Counted from the stretch's first letter, positions 27,939 through 37,573 are shown. The stretch: 64,000 nucleotides of DNA from Granulicella sp. L60 (GCF_009765825.1 NZ_LMUR01000018.1:636666-700665), one strand, 5' to 3'. The notes: generated by a model from the letters alone, not told the origin. Numbers and translations are program-made.

Positions 27939-29021
27939 CTAGCGCGATTGTTCCGCGTACAGCAGGACAGAGGCGAGGCCAAGCAGGGTCGGAATTCCGC
28001 CGTTTTTGATCGCGGCTTTCATTGGGCTGCTCGGCAGGAAGACGATGTCTTCGGACTGAAGCACCGGGTCGGGAAGATCGCCGTTGATCACCTTCTTGAT
28101 ATCGATCTTCACCACCGTACGATCGAGCCCGGTAGTGCGGATGATGCGAAGGTCATTGTACTTGCCTTCAAAGCCGGGGCCGCCAGCAAGCGCCGCTACC
28201 TTCATCAACGTCATCGGGGAGTTTTGTTGCAGGGGAATGGCGCCTTGAATCTTGAACGCGCCGAGCAGATAGACGACGCCGACGCGAGAGACGATGATGG
28301 TATCGCCGGGGAAGATTGGGATGTCGGCCTGTGCGCTCTTGGCTGGATCGGTTCCGAGGTCCACGCTGATCGGCCCGTCTACACCGGGACGGTTGATGGT
28401 GATGACGTGGCTCGCGGTCGTGGGAAGTCCGCCGCCGCCGACGACTACAGTGGTGGGGCCGCCCGATGCAAGTCCGCCGCCGCCTCCTACCGCGGCCAGC
28501 ACGTCCAGCAGACGCCGCTCTCCGATGATCGGCACGACGCCGTGCACCTCTCCGATGACTGTGGCGATCTGATTGGGAGACTCCGTCACCTGAATCGAGA
28601 CCTGGGGATCGCGGTACATGCCCGCAGCGACGAGCTTCGCGGCGATCAGCTCCTGCGCCTGCGCCAGCGTAAGGCCGGCCACATGCAGGGTGCCGATGAG
28701 TGGAAGCTGTACCGAACCGTCGAGGCTCACGCGCACGCTCGGCAGGTAGTCGACGTTGCCGAATAGGTGGATGGTGAGGAGGTCGCCGGTGCCGAGATAG
28801 AAGTCCCGAGGGCCGGGATGCAGAATCGCCGGGTCGGTCGTAATCGTCACGGGCGGATTGACCGGCGTGTTGATTCCAAGCGATGGGCCGTTGAACTGAG
28901 CCTGTGCGGAGCTGCAGAGTGCGATCGCCGCAACACAGAGCGTCATCGCGAGCCACGGACGTCGAGCGGGGGGCTGTGCCGCGGCTGCTGTTGTCTTCAG
29001 AGGTTGGTGTTCCTGTCTCAT
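27939..29021 (-). CDS. Wza-like polysaccharide export protein
   Basis: A 360-residue envelope protein with a signal peptide (LAMTLCVAAIALCSSAQAQ; no lipobox Cys at the cleavage point). The polysaccharide biosynthesis/export domain is clear (PRDFYLGTGDLLTIHLFGNVD ... DGSVQLPLIG), followed by SLBB domains (IGEVHGVVPIIGERRLLDVLAAVGG; YLLGAFKIQGAIPL). It forms or gates the outer-membrane channel for the exopolysaccharide. An unusual Gly-rich stretch near residues 185-205 interrupts the first SLBB domain. Overlaps the tyrosine kinase gene by 4 bp, so copolymerase and exporter are coupled. Confidence 0.9.
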   Translation of the reverse strand: MRQEHQPLKTTAAAAQPPARRPWLAMTLCVAAIALCSSAQAQFNGPSLGINTPVNPPVTITTDPAILHPGPRDFYLGTGDLLTIHLFGNVDYLPSVRVSLDGSVQLPLIGTLHVAGLTLAQAQELIAAKLVAAGMYRDPQVSIQVTESPNQIATVIGEVHGVVPIIGERRLLDVLAAVGGGGGLASGGPTTVVVGGGGLPTTASHVITINRPGVDGPISVDLGTDPAKSAQADIPIFPGDTIIVSRVGVVYLLGAFKIQGAIPLQQNSPMTLMKVAALAGGPGFEGKYNDLRIIRTTGLDRTVVKIDIKKVINGDLPDPVLQSEDIVFLPSSPMKAAIKNGGIPTLLGLASVLLYAEQSR

Positions 29022-31270
29022 CGCTCTGTCTCCCCAGACTTGCGCTTCTCGCTTCCCGAGGTCGTCTGTGCCTCCCAGCTATCCGAGTCCACGCTGGCGT
29101 ACGAGTAACCTGAGTAGCCGTAGTAGCCGTAGTACTCGGGTGAGCTGAGATCCACTGCATTCAACACAATTCCTGTGATCGTTGCACCCGAGCGCAGCAG
29201 AAGATCGCGGGCGCGACGTACGACGTGCTTGCTCGACTTGCCGTGACGCACGACCAGCACCACCGCATCCGCTTGACGGGCGAGGATCACGCCGTCGGTG
29301 ACGGAGAGGATCGGCGGCGAGTCGATGACGATGTAGTTATAGATCTCTCCGCACCGGCGCAGAATCTCGTCCATCGCGCCGGAGCTCAACATCTCGGTGG
29401 GGAAGGGCGGAACCGGTCCGCTGGGAAGGATGTCGAGGTTCGGAATCTCGGGGACGCTCTGCACCGTTGCCTCGAGCGTAGTGGCGCCGGTTAGCACAGT
29501 CGTCAGGCCTATTTTTCCGTTCAATCCAAACCGATGATGAATGTTCGGCCTGCGCAGGTCGCCGTCGATCAACAGGACGCGCGTATCTTTCTGTGCCAGG
29601 ATCGCCGCGAGATTGCTAGCCGCGGTCGTCTTGCCTTCGGAGGGCGTAGCGCTGGTCAGCACGATGTACTTCGGCGGATGCCCCGTGGTCGAGAGCAGAA
29701 GCGAGGTCCGCAGGGAGCGGAACGCCTCGGCGAACTGCGACTTTGGCTGGGTGAGGATACCGATATTTCGCTGCGCCGTGGTCAGCGTGGCCTGGTCGAC
29801 CGAGGAGCGGCGCGCACGCGGAATGATCGCAAGCGACGGAAGCTCGGTGATGCTCTCGATCTCCGCGATGCTGCGCAGTCCGGTGTCGAGGCTCTCCATC
29901 ACGAAGGCCACCACGATGCCGCCGATCAGACTGAAGACCAGCGCGGTAAGGATGACCGTCGACTGCGGCCGGAGCAGAGGCTCCGCCGGAGGAAGCGCCT
30001 TGTCGACGACGTCGATCTCGAGTGACTCCAGCCCCGACTGAACGCTCGCAGTGCGCAGACGCTCCTGCAGGCTGTCGTACAGGGTTCGGTTGGCCTCGAA
30101 CTCGCGTTGGCGGAGGTTGTACTCGACCAACTGATCGCGCAGCTTGTAGGCGTCGGTCTTCTGCGTCTCGAGCGCCGCGGTGGTCTGGGCCTCGTTGGCC
30201 TGGGCGATCACAAAGTTCTGCTTCGCCTGAATCATCAGCCGGGTCTGCTCGGCATCGATCTCTTTTACGAACTGGTCGATCTGCGCCTTCAGTGCCAAAG
30301 CCTGCGGATGCTTCGGTCCAAGCGTCGAAGTCAGTTGTGCATAGTTTGCGCGTGCGTTATCAAGCTGTCCGCGCAGCATCTGCAACTCGCCCACCGAGGT
30401 TCCGGGAGTGGTCTCGATGGAGCCTTCGATGTTGTTCGGGTCCATGCCGCTCAAAACACGGAAGCGCGCCTCCGCGATGATGCGAGCCAGCTTTGCCTCG
30501 CCCGCAGCCTTGGCCAGGTCGTCGAGTGAGCTTGCGATCTGGTTGTGCGCCGGATCGAAGCCCAGAATTCCAAGCCTCCGTTGCAGGTCCATCATCTGTT
30601 CCTGCGACGTCTCCACCTGCTGCTTCAGGTCGTTCAAGGTGCCGGAGAGCCAGTCGGACACACGCTGCGAGGATTCGAATCTTGATTTGTAACTGCGCTG
30701 GATGTAATCGTTGACGACCCGGTTGACGATGTCCGCGGAGAGCTTCGGGTCCAGGCTGGCGTAGCTGATGCGAATGATATCCGTCTTCGGAACCAGAGCG
30801 ATGTGCAGATTGCTCTGCAGGCGGTGAACCGTCTTCTGTCGCGTCTCCGGATCGTCGATCGAGGTGTGGGGAACAGGCTTCGACTTTTCGAGGAAGTCTG
30901 CGTTGTTCGAGAGATCCATCTCGCGAGCCACCGAGAGCATCAGCGTATCGCTCTTCAGGATCTCGATCTCGGTCAACATCTTCTGCGCCGAATCGCTGGT
31001 ATATCCCTGCACCGCGCTTACGCGATATTCATTGGACGAGCCGGAGCGCACCTGGATACGCGAGTACGCGTCATATAGCTTCGGCTGAGACTCGGCCTGG
31101 AAGATCCCATAGGCCAGTCCAAGGATAAGCGCAGTAATGAGTACCGTCTTCCGCTTCCGCAGCGTGATCAGCGCTTCGGACAGTGTTGTATCTGTAACCG
31201 TCGTGCTGAATCCAGTCTGACTTGAATCCGGAACGCCCACATGTGGCGGCAGCGTGTTTTGTGAACCCAT
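29018..31270 (-). CDS. polysaccharide copolymerase / BY-kinase (Wzc/CpsD-like)
   Basis: A 750-residue inner-membrane protein. Residues 30-60 hold the first membrane segment of a Wzz domain, followed by long periplasmic coiled coils (about 195-430) and a second membrane segment near 438-458. The cytoplasmic kinase domain has Walker A ATPSEGKTT (K547), Walker A' LLIDGDLRR and Walker B YIVIDSPP. The tail at 713-724 packs seven tyrosines in twelve residues (YYGYYGYSGYSY), the autophosphorylation cluster that controls chain length and export. Lead gene of the minus-strand exopolysaccharide operon. The PHP phosphatase at 15017-15817 is the likely counterpart. Confidence 0.93.
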   Translation of the reverse strand: MGSQNTLPPHVGVPDSSQTGFSTTVTDTTLSEALITLRKRKTVLITALILGLAYGIFQAESQPKLYDAYSRIQVRSGSSNEYRVSAVQGYTSDSAQKMLTEIEILKSDTLMLSVAREMDLSNNADFLEKSKPVPHTSIDDPETRQKTVHRLQSNLHIALVPKTDIIRISYASLDPKLSADIVNRVVNDYIQRSYKSRFESSQRVSDWLSGTLNDLKQQVETSQEQMMDLQRRLGILGFDPAHNQIASSLDDLAKAAGEAKLARIIAEARFRVLSGMDPNNIEGSIETTPGTSVGELQMLRGQLDNARANYAQLTSTLGPKHPQALALKAQIDQFVKEIDAEQTRLMIQAKQNFVIAQANEAQTTAALETQKTDAYKLRDQLVEYNLRQREFEANRTLYDSLQERLRTASVQSGLESLEIDVVDKALPPAEPLLRPQSTVILTALVFSLIGGIVVAFVMESLDTGLRSIAEIESITELPSLAIIPRARRSSVDQATLTTAQRNIGILTQPKSQFAEAFRSLRTSLLLSTTGHPPKYIVLTSATPSEGKTTAASNLAAILAQKDTRVLLIDGDLRRPNIHHRFGLNGKIGLTTVLTGATTLEATVQSVPEIPNLDILPSGPVPPFPTEMLSSGAMDEILRRCGEIYNYIVIDSPPILSVTDGVILARQADAVVLVVRHGKSSKHVVRRARDLLLRSGATITGIVLNAVDLSSPEYYGYYGYSGYSYASVDSDSWEAQTTSGSEKRKSGETER

Positions 31271-31416
31271 TACTCATAGTCTAACCGACTGTACCTGTAA
31301 GAAGAAAGAATTAGATGGTGCCGGTTTCTGCATCAAAAGATGCAGTACCGCGAGTTACAAGCTTTAAATATTTAAAAATTTGATTATTCCTGATGAGTCG
31401 GAGATAACATCAAAGC

Positions 31417-32835
31417 ATGAGCAGCCAAAGTGTGAAAATTGCCGTCGTGGGTTCAGGCTATGTAGGTCTCGTTGCAGCTGTCTGCTTCGCCGAGATGGGG
31501 CATGAGGTCATTTGCGTCGACAACGATGAGCGTAAAGTCGCCGCCTTACAGGGTGGAGATACGCTTATCCACGAGAACTCGCTTCCAGAGCTTCTGGAGC
31601 GATATCGCAACACCAAGGTCCGCTTTATGACAGACCTTGCCGAGGCCACGCGTGAGTCCGAGGCCATCTTTATCGCAGTGGGAACTCCGCAGAGCGAAAC
31701 CGGCGACGCAGATCTCTCCTACGTCGAAGCTGTCGCCTGCGAGATCGCCCGCTCGCTCACAACCTATAAAGTCATCGTCGAAAAGAGCACGGTTCCCGTC
31801 TACACCAACGAGTGGGTCAGGCGCTCGATGGAACGCAACGGAGTCGCGCATCACCTCTTCGACGTCGTCTCCAACCCTGAGTTCCTCCGCGAAGGAACCG
31901 CAGTCGCCGACTTTCTGCATCCCGACCGCATCGTCGTCGGCGCCGACAGCGACCGCGCCGCCGCCGTGCTGAACCGTATCTACCTGCCCCTCACCAGTGG
32001 CGAGTACTACGAACGCGACGGCTTCATCGCCGGCGGATGCAGCGTACAGGAGCCGCCTCCGCTTCTGCTCACCTCCACCAAGAGCGCTGAGATCATCAAG
32101 CACGCCTCAAACGCCTTCCTCGCGCTGAAGATCTCCTTCATCAACGCCGTCTCCAACCTCTGCGAGGCGACCGACGCCAACGTGGAACAGGTGGCGCGCG
32201 GCATGGGACTCGACAGCCGCATCGGACCCAAGTTCCTGCGTCCCGGCATCGGCTACGGAGGCTCCTGCTTTCCCAAGGACGTCGCCGCCTTCCGTTCCGT
32301 GGCCGAGCAGCTTGGCATCGACTTCAACCTCCTCACCGAAGTCGAAAAGATCAACACCCACCAGAAGAAGCGTTTCATCAACAAGGTGCGCTCCGCCTTG
32401 TGGACCCTGCGCGGCAAGCGTCTCGGCGTCCTCGGCCTCGCCTTCAAGGGAGATACCGACGACATCCGCGAGTCGCCAGCAATCGACATTGTGGAGATGC
32501 TGCTCGGCGAGGGCTGCTCCATCGCGGCGTTCGATCCGGCGGCGACGGTAAGGACGGAAGAGGTTCTGCCCTCCGGCCCGAATCTTCGCTATGTGAACGA
32601 CGCCTACACTGCAGCCGACGACGCGGACGCTCTGCTCATCCTCACGGATTGGCCGGAGTTCGCCAAGCTCGACCTCAAGCGTCTCTACAAGGGCCTGCGC
32701 TATCCCATCGTGATCGACGGCCGTAACCTCTACGATCCTCATGTGATGGCGGAGGAGGGCTTCACCTATCTCAGTGTCGGACGGCCCGCAGCCAACCCCG
32801 TACGAGACCTTACTGCGGTAGCCACTTCTCGTTAG
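31417..32835 (+). CDS. ugd: UDP-glucose 6-dehydrogenase
   Basis: A 472-residue NAD-dependent enzyme oxidising UDP-glucose to UDP-glucuronate. Rossmann motif IAVVGSGYVGLVAAVCFAEMG, catalytic Cys in GIGYGGSCFPKD, the internal helix AEIIKHASNAFLALKISFIN, and the C-terminal UDP-binding domain with LAFKGDTDDIRESPA. Slightly longer than the usual 430-450. Divergent from the BY-kinase operon with 146 bp between them; followed by the decarboxylase that uses its product. Confidence 0.95.
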   Translation: MSSQSVKIAVVGSGYVGLVAAVCFAEMGHEVICVDNDERKVAALQGGDTLIHENSLPELLERYRNTKVRFMTDLAEATRESEAIFIAVGTPQSETGDADLSYVEAVACEIARSLTTYKVIVEKSTVPVYTNEWVRRSMERNGVAHHLFDVVSNPEFLREGTAVADFLHPDRIVVGADSDRAAAVLNRIYLPLTSGEYYERDGFIAGGCSVQEPPPLLLTSTKSAEIIKHASNAFLALKISFINAVSNLCEATDANVEQVARGMGLDSRIGPKFLRPGIGYGGSCFPKDVAAFRSVAEQLGIDFNLLTEVEKINTHQKKRFINKVRSALWTLRGKRLGVLGLAFKGDTDDIRESPAIDIVEMLLGEGCSIAAFDPAATVRTEEVLPSGPNLRYVNDAYTAADDADALLILTDWPEFAKLDLKRLYKGLRYPIVIDGRNLYDPHVMAEEGFTYLSVGRPAANPVRDLTAVATSR

Positions 32836-32933
32836 AACGCACCACAACACGGCGCGCCGTATGCCCGCGGCGCGCCTACCTCCCCCTCCTGCGGCGGCAC
32901 CTCTTGAACTCTTGAAGAAAGGCACAAACCACG

Positions 32934-33869
32934 ATGTCTGACACCATTCTTGTCACTGGAGCAGCAGGATTTCTCGGCTCTCACCTGTGCGACTTGCTGC
33001 TAGCCGAAGGTAACTCTGTCATCGGCGTCGATAACCTCTGCACTGGCAACACCGACAATCTCAAGCACCTCGCCGGCGAGTCCCGCTTCCGCCTGCTCGA
33101 GCACGACATCTGCAAGCCCTTCGATCCCGGCAAAGTAGAGTATGTCTTCAACTTCGCCTCACCCGCCAGCCCGGTCGACTACGCGCGCCTCGGCGTTGAA
33201 ACCCTACTCGTAGGCTCCGCCGGCACCATCAACACGCTCGAGATCGCACGCAAGCACGGCGCCGGATACCTGCACGCCTCTACGTCGGAGTGCTACGGCG
33301 ACCCCACCGTTCATCCCCAGGTGGAGACCTACTGGGGCAACGTCAATCCCATCGGACCGCGCTCGGTCTACGACGAGGCCAAGCGCTTCTCCGAGGCGGC
33401 TGTCGTCGCCTACAACCGCTACTACAACGTCAACACCCACCTCGTCCGCATCTTCAACACCTACGGCCCGCGGCTGCAGGCAGGCGACGGGCGCGTCATC
33501 TCCAACTTCATGATGCAGGCGCTGCGTGGCGAGACCCTCACCGTCTACGGCGACGGCTCCCAGACACGCAGCTTCTGTTATGTCTCCGATCTCCTCGACG
33601 GCATCCGGCGCCTCTCGAAGTCCGACGAGCATCTGCCCGTGAACATCGGTAACCCGACCGAGTGGACCATCCTCGAGTGCGCCCGCGAGGTGCTCTCGCT
33701 CGTCGGCTCGAAGACCGATGTACTCTTCCAGCCGCTGCCGCAAGACGACCCCATGCGCCGCCGCCCCGACATCACCAAGGCCAAGACGCTGCTCGGCTGG
33801 GAGCCGAAGATCAGCCTGCGCCAGGGACTCGAAAAGTCCCTCGACTACTTCAAGAGCTGCCTGGATTAG
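32934..33869 (+). CDS. UDP-glucuronate decarboxylase / UDP-xylose synthase (extended SDR)
   Basis: A 311-residue NAD-dependent [22 protein letters not shown] binds the cofactor; the catalytic set is Thr-Ser in [10 protein letters not shown] and YxxxK in [19 protein letters not shown] and the [21 protein letters not shown] signature define the UXS/UDP-glucuronate decarboxylase group rather than the 4-epimerases. It follows ugd by 98 bp, so the pair converts UDP-glucose to UDP-xylose for polymer synthesis. A 4-epimerase activity is the less likely alternative. Confidence 0.9.
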   Translation: MSDTILVTGAAGFLGSHLCDLLLAEGNSVIGVDNLCTGNTDNLKHLAGESRFRLLEHDICKPFDPGKVEYVFNFASPASPVDYARLGVETLLVGSAGTINTLEIARKHGAGYLHASTSECYGDPTVHPQVETYWGNVNPIGPRSVYDEAKRFSEAAVVAYNRYYNVNTHLVRIFNTYGPRLQAGDGRVISNFMMQALRGETLTVYGDGSQTRSFCYVSDLLDGIRRLSKSDEHLPVNIGNPTEWTILECAREVLSLVGSKTDVLFQPLPQDDPMRRRPDITKAKTLLGWEPKISLRQGLEKSLDYFKSCLD

Positions 33870-33886
33870 TTGGGTGGAACTAGATC

Positions 33887-33932
33887 GGCTATCTGAATTA
33901 GCTATCTGATCCGATAGCTAATCCAGATAGCC
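33887..33932. terminator. long hairpin between convergent genes
   Basis: GGCTATCTGAATTAGCTATC and its inverse GATAGCTAATCCAGATAGCC form a 20-bp stem with one mismatch and a 6-nt loop, between the UDP-xylose synthase gene and the convergent E1-alpha-like gene. Probably a bidirectional transcription stop, although T tracts are short. Confidence 0.6.
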
Positions 33933-33953
33933 ACTGGTCGTCCACGTAGCACC

Positions 33954-34823
33954 TTACAGCTTTACTGCTTCAATCCGCCGGCGAAGCGAATCCCCAGCCT
34001 TCGCCAACCACGCCTTGGTGCAGACCTTTCGACTCAGCAGGAAGGTCTGCATCTGCTCCAGAGGGTCAGTCACCGCGCCCACGCCGCGAAGCGTCACGCC
34101 CTCGATCAGCACCGGTCCGCCACCTCCGCGCGTCCGCCCCATCGACTCCTGCGCCACGCGGTACAGTGCAACGGCATCGCTCGCATCCACGGGAATTCCC
34201 GGCACGCCGTACGCCCTCGACCTCGCGCTCAGCCTTATCTCCTTGCCTTTCTTCTTTCTCGCCGTGCCCGGCAGAATCACGAAGATCATCGGCAGCTCCA
34301 GCTTCGCCGCCAGCTCCAGCACCTCGCGCCACACGCTCTTCGCAACCTCGCCCTCGCGAACGTAGGCCACCACAACATTAGGCCGCTTCAACGTCTTGAA
34401 AGAAAGCGCCGCGCCCACGGCCAGCTTCAGACCATCACCCGCGTCCTTCACCCACGGCATCGGCCGTCCCGCAAGACCATTCGCGATCGGCCACAGCGTC
34501 TTCTCCTTTGGCTCCGCGCCCAGCTCCACCACGCGCCGCAGCAGGGAATCGATCTTCGCTCCCAGCACAAACTCCGTCGCCACACCTGGCCGCGAGTCGC
34601 TCACCAGGTCGCCCGGCCCAAGGTCGATCGCCGTGCTCACGCGGCACGCCTCCTGCCCATGCGTAGAATCCAGCCTTCGCCGCGCCCTCCGTCGAGCCTG
34701 CAATCTCGCGACATGCTCATCGAGCAAACGCATCTCGGCCATGGCCACATACATCTGGCGCAGCTTCTTGTTCGGTACCAGTGGATTCTCGTGCAACTCT
34801 GCCTCGCCCAACCTATCCTCCAT
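33954..34823 (-). CDS. degenerate E1-alpha-like (TPP dehydrogenase) protein
   Basis: About 289 residues, related to the alpha subunit of pyruvate/branched-chain/acetoin dehydrogenases: STHGQEACRVSTAIDLGPGDLVSDSR, LKLAVGAALSFKTL and RGGGGPVLIEGVTLRG align with the family. The TPP-Mg motif that should read GDG-(about 30)-NN is replaced: YVREGEVAKSVWRE in place of GDGATSEGDFHE and ILPGTARKKKGK in place of the NN segment. Catalysis is therefore doubtful. Start is uncertain: the longest ATG (34859) lies inside the aceE terminator hairpin, so ATG 34835 or 34823, after the hairpin, is preferred. Neighbour of aceE on the same strand; a scaffold or regulatory role is only a guess. Confidence 0.65.
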   Translation of the reverse strand: MEDRLGEAELHENPLVPNKKLRQMYVAMAEMRLLDEHVARLQARRRARRRLDSTHGQEACRVSTAIDLGPGDLVSDSRPGVATEFVLGAKIDSLLRRVVELGAEPKEKTLWPIANGLAGRPMPWVKDAGDGLKLAVGAALSFKTLKRPNVVVAYVREGEVAKSVWREVLELAAKLELPMIFVILPGTARKKKGKEIRLSARSRAYGVPGIPVDASDAVALYRVAQESMGRTRGGGGPVLIEGVTLRGVGAVTDPLEQMQTFLLSRKVCTKAWLAKAGDSLRRRIEAVKL

Positions 34824-34835
34824 CCAAATCCGCAT

Positions 34836-34871
34836 TAACAAAACGAGAGGGTCCCGCATGGAACCCTCTCG
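34836..34871 (-). terminator. intrinsic terminator downstream of aceE
   Basis: On the minus strand CGAGAGGGTTCC-ATGC-GGGACCCTCTCG folds into a 12-bp stem (one G-U) with a 4-nt loop and is followed by TTTTGTTAA, a canonical terminator 23 bp past the aceE stop. It separates aceE from the E1-alpha-like gene. Confidence 0.8.
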
Positions 34872-34894
34872 CCATCACATCATTCGAATCTAAC

Positions 34895-37573
34895 TCAAGC
34901 GCGCGCGGGATCTTTCGCTTCCACATCCAGCCCAAGCTCGACCATCGCCTTCTGCGCGGCCTTTGGCTTGAACTTCCCATCCCGCGCCAGCTTCGACAGC
35001 GTAGCCCCAACCACCGACTCCGCGCTCACCTCGAAGTGCCGCCGCAGATGTTCGCGATTGTCGCTCCGCCCAAAGCCATCCGTTCCCAGCGTCACCAGCC
35101 GCGTAGGCAGCCACGGCGACAGCAGATCCGGCACCGACTTCATATAATCGCTCGTCGCAATAATCGGTCCCTTCGCATCGCCCAGCGCCGTCAGCAGGTA
35201 AGGCACACGCTCCTTCTCCGCCGGATGCAGCCTGTTCCAACGTTCCACCGCCAGCGCATCGCGCCGCAGTTCGGTGTAGCTGGTCACGCTCCACACATTC
35301 GCATCCACGCCGTACTTGGTCGCAAGAATCTCCTGCGCCCGCAGCACCTCGTTCAGGATCGGGCCGCTGCCGAACAACTGCACCGTCGCCTCGCCGGCCG
35401 CAGGCTTCACCTTATACATGCCACGCAGAATGCCCTCGGCAGAGCCCTCCGGCATCGCGGGCATCGGATAGTCTTCGTTGTACATCGTGATGTAGTAGAA
35501 GCAGTCCTCGCCGTTCTCATACATCCGCTTGATGCCGTCCTGCACCACCACCGCAAGCTCATACACAAACGCCGGGTCATAAGTGATACACGTCGGAACC
35601 GTGCTCGAAAGCACAATCGAGTGGCCGTCCTGGTGCTGCAGCCCCTCGCCCAGCATCGTCGTCCGTCCCGCCGTGCCGCCCATCATGAAGCCCTTGCCGC
35701 GCGAGTCCGCAAACGCCCAGGCCATATCTCCAATGCGCTGGAATCCAAACATCGAGTAGTACATGTAGAAGGGAATTGTCGGCACCTTGTAGTTCACATA
35801 CGCCGTGCCCGCCGCGGTAAACGAGGCCATCGCCCCCGCCTCCGTAATTCCTTCCTCCAGAATCTGCCCGTCCGTCGACTCCGAGTAGCGCAGCAGCATG
35901 TCCGCGTCGTGCGGCGTGTACTTCTGCCCTTCCGGCGCGTAGATCCCGACTGCCTTCATCACCGACTCGAATCCGAACGTGCGCCCCTCATCCGGAACAA
36001 TCGGAACGATCAGCTTCCCGATCGCCGGATTCTTCAACAGGCCATTCAGCATATTCACAAAGCCCATCGTCGTCGAGACAGCGCGCCCCTTCGAACCGCC
36101 CAGCCAGTCCTTGAACAACTCCAGCTCAGGCGCTTTGAAGTTCAGCTTCGCAACCTCGCGCGACGGCAGGTAGCCGCCCAACGAACGCCGCCGCTCCTGC
36201 ATGTACGCAATCTCGGGAGCGTCCTGCGCAGGCCGATAAAACTCACCGTGCTTCGCAGCCTCCTCCGGCACAGGAATGTCGAATCGCTTCACAAACGCCA
36301 CCAGACCCTCGTCGGTCAGCTTCTTCTCCGAGTGGGTTGCATTGCGTGCCTGCGCCGACGCCAGCCCATGACCCTTCACGGTCTTTGCCAGAATCACCGT
36401 CGGTCCGCCCTTGTGATCGATCGCCCGCTTGTACGCGTTGTAGATCTTTGCAGGATCGTGCCCGCCGCGGTGCAGCTCCCCAAGCTGCTCATCGGACATA
36501 TCCTTCACCAGCTCCAGCAGCTCCGGATACTTGCCGAAGAAGTGTTCGCGCAGGTAAGCCCCGCCCTTCGCCTTGAAGGTCTGGTACTCGCCGTCCACGC
36601 ACTCTTCCATGCGGCGCAGCAGCAGCCCGGTGTGGTCGCGCTCAAACAACGCATCCCAGTCTCCACCCCAGATCACCTTGATGACGTTCCATCCCGCACC
36701 GCGGAACACACCCTCCAGCTCATCGATGATCCGCTTGTTCCCGCGCACCGGCCCATCCAGCCGCTGCAGATTGCAGTTCACCACGAAGATCAGGTTGTCC
36801 AGCTTCTCACGCGACGCTACCGAGATCGCGCCCAGGCTGTCGACCTCGTCCGTCTCCCCGTCGCCCACAAACGCCCACACCTTGCGCTCGTTCGCCGGAA
36901 TCAGCTTCCGATTCTCCAGATACCGCATAAACCGCGCCTGATAAATCGCATTCAGCGGCCCAATTCCCATCGACACCGTCGGGAAGTTCCAAAACTCCGG
37001 CATCAGCCACGGGTGCGGATAGGAGCTCAGTCCCGGCGTCTCGCGCAGCTCATGGCGAAAGTTCTTCAGTCTATCGTCATCGAAACGACCTTCCAGATAA
37101 GCCCGCGCATAAACCCCTGGCGATGCGTGGCCCTGAAAGTAAATAAAGTCACCCGGCTGCTCCACGCCATCCGCACCGGCGTACTTCGCGTGGAAGAAGT
37201 GATTGAAGCCAACCTCCAGCAGCGTCGCCAGCGACGAGTACGTCGAGATATGCCCACCGATCCCGGCGTCCTTCTTATTCTGACCATGCACCATGGCCAT
37301 CGCGTTCCACCGGATCAGGCTCTCCACCCGCTGCTCCAGCGCCCGATCGCCCGGATACGCAATCTCGTCGTGCTTCGGGATCGTGTTGTGATACGGCGTC
37401 GTCAGCTCGCTAGGCGTCGGCACCCCGGCCTCGCGCGCACGCTGCCGCAGAGCCTCCAGCAACTCTGTGCCCTGCTCCCAGTCTGCCGCAACGACGTCGT
37501 CAAACGCCTCAATCCACTCCGATACCTCTGCCGAAAAGTCCTGCTTCGTCGCGTCTTCCAGTTTCGTGGTCAT
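34895..37573 (-). CDS. aceE: pyruvate dehydrogenase E1 component, homodimeric
   Basis: An 892-residue TPP-dependent E1 that decarboxylates pyruvate and acetylates the lipoyl group of E2. The TPP motif is intact (WAFVGDGETDEVDSLGAI ... NLIFVVNCNLQRLDG); HGQNKKDAGIGGHISTYSSLATL near residue 100 and ADSRGKGFMMGGTAGRTTML are AceE-specific. Length is normal for the E. coli-type enzyme. The E2 and E3 genes are not adjacent. A 947-codon frame on the opposite strand is an antisense artefact. Confidence 0.96.
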   Translation of the reverse strand: MTTKLEDATKQDFSAEVSEWIEAFDDVVAADWEQGTELLEALRQRAREAGVPTPSELTTPYHNTIPKHDEIAYPGDRALEQRVESLIRWNAMAMVHGQNKKDAGIGGHISTYSSLATLLEVGFNHFFHAKYAGADGVEQPGDFIYFQGHASPGVYARAYLEGRFDDDRLKNFRHELRETPGLSSYPHPWLMPEFWNFPTVSMGIGPLNAIYQARFMRYLENRKLIPANERKVWAFVGDGETDEVDSLGAISVASREKLDNLIFVVNCNLQRLDGPVRGNKRIIDELEGVFRGAGWNVIKVIWGGDWDALFERDHTGLLLRRMEECVDGEYQTFKAKGGAYLREHFFGKYPELLELVKDMSDEQLGELHRGGHDPAKIYNAYKRAIDHKGGPTVILAKTVKGHGLASAQARNATHSEKKLTDEGLVAFVKRFDIPVPEEAAKHGEFYRPAQDAPEIAYMQERRRSLGGYLPSREVAKLNFKAPELELFKDWLGGSKGRAVSTTMGFVNMLNGLLKNPAIGKLIVPIVPDEGRTFGFESVMKAVGIYAPEGQKYTPHDADMLLRYSESTDGQILEEGITEAGAMASFTAAGTAYVNYKVPTIPFYMYYSMFGFQRIGDMAWAFADSRGKGFMMGGTAGRTTMLGEGLQHQDGHSIVLSSTVPTCITYDPAFVYELAVVVQDGIKRMYENGEDCFYYITMYNEDYPMPAMPEGSAEGILRGMYKVKPAAGEATVQLFGSGPILNEVLRAQEILATKYGVDANVWSVTSYTELRRDALAVERWNRLHPAEKERVPYLLTALGDAKGPIIATSDYMKSVPDLLSPWLPTRLVTLGTDGFGRSDNREHLRRHFEVSAESVVGATLSKLARDGKFKPKAAQKAMVELGLDVEAKDPARA

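Noticed and set aside
30660-30680. GGATTCGAATC sequence resembling a tRNA T-arm
   Set aside because: It lies inside the BY-kinase coding region and no cloverleaf, acceptor stem or anticodon arm can be built around it.
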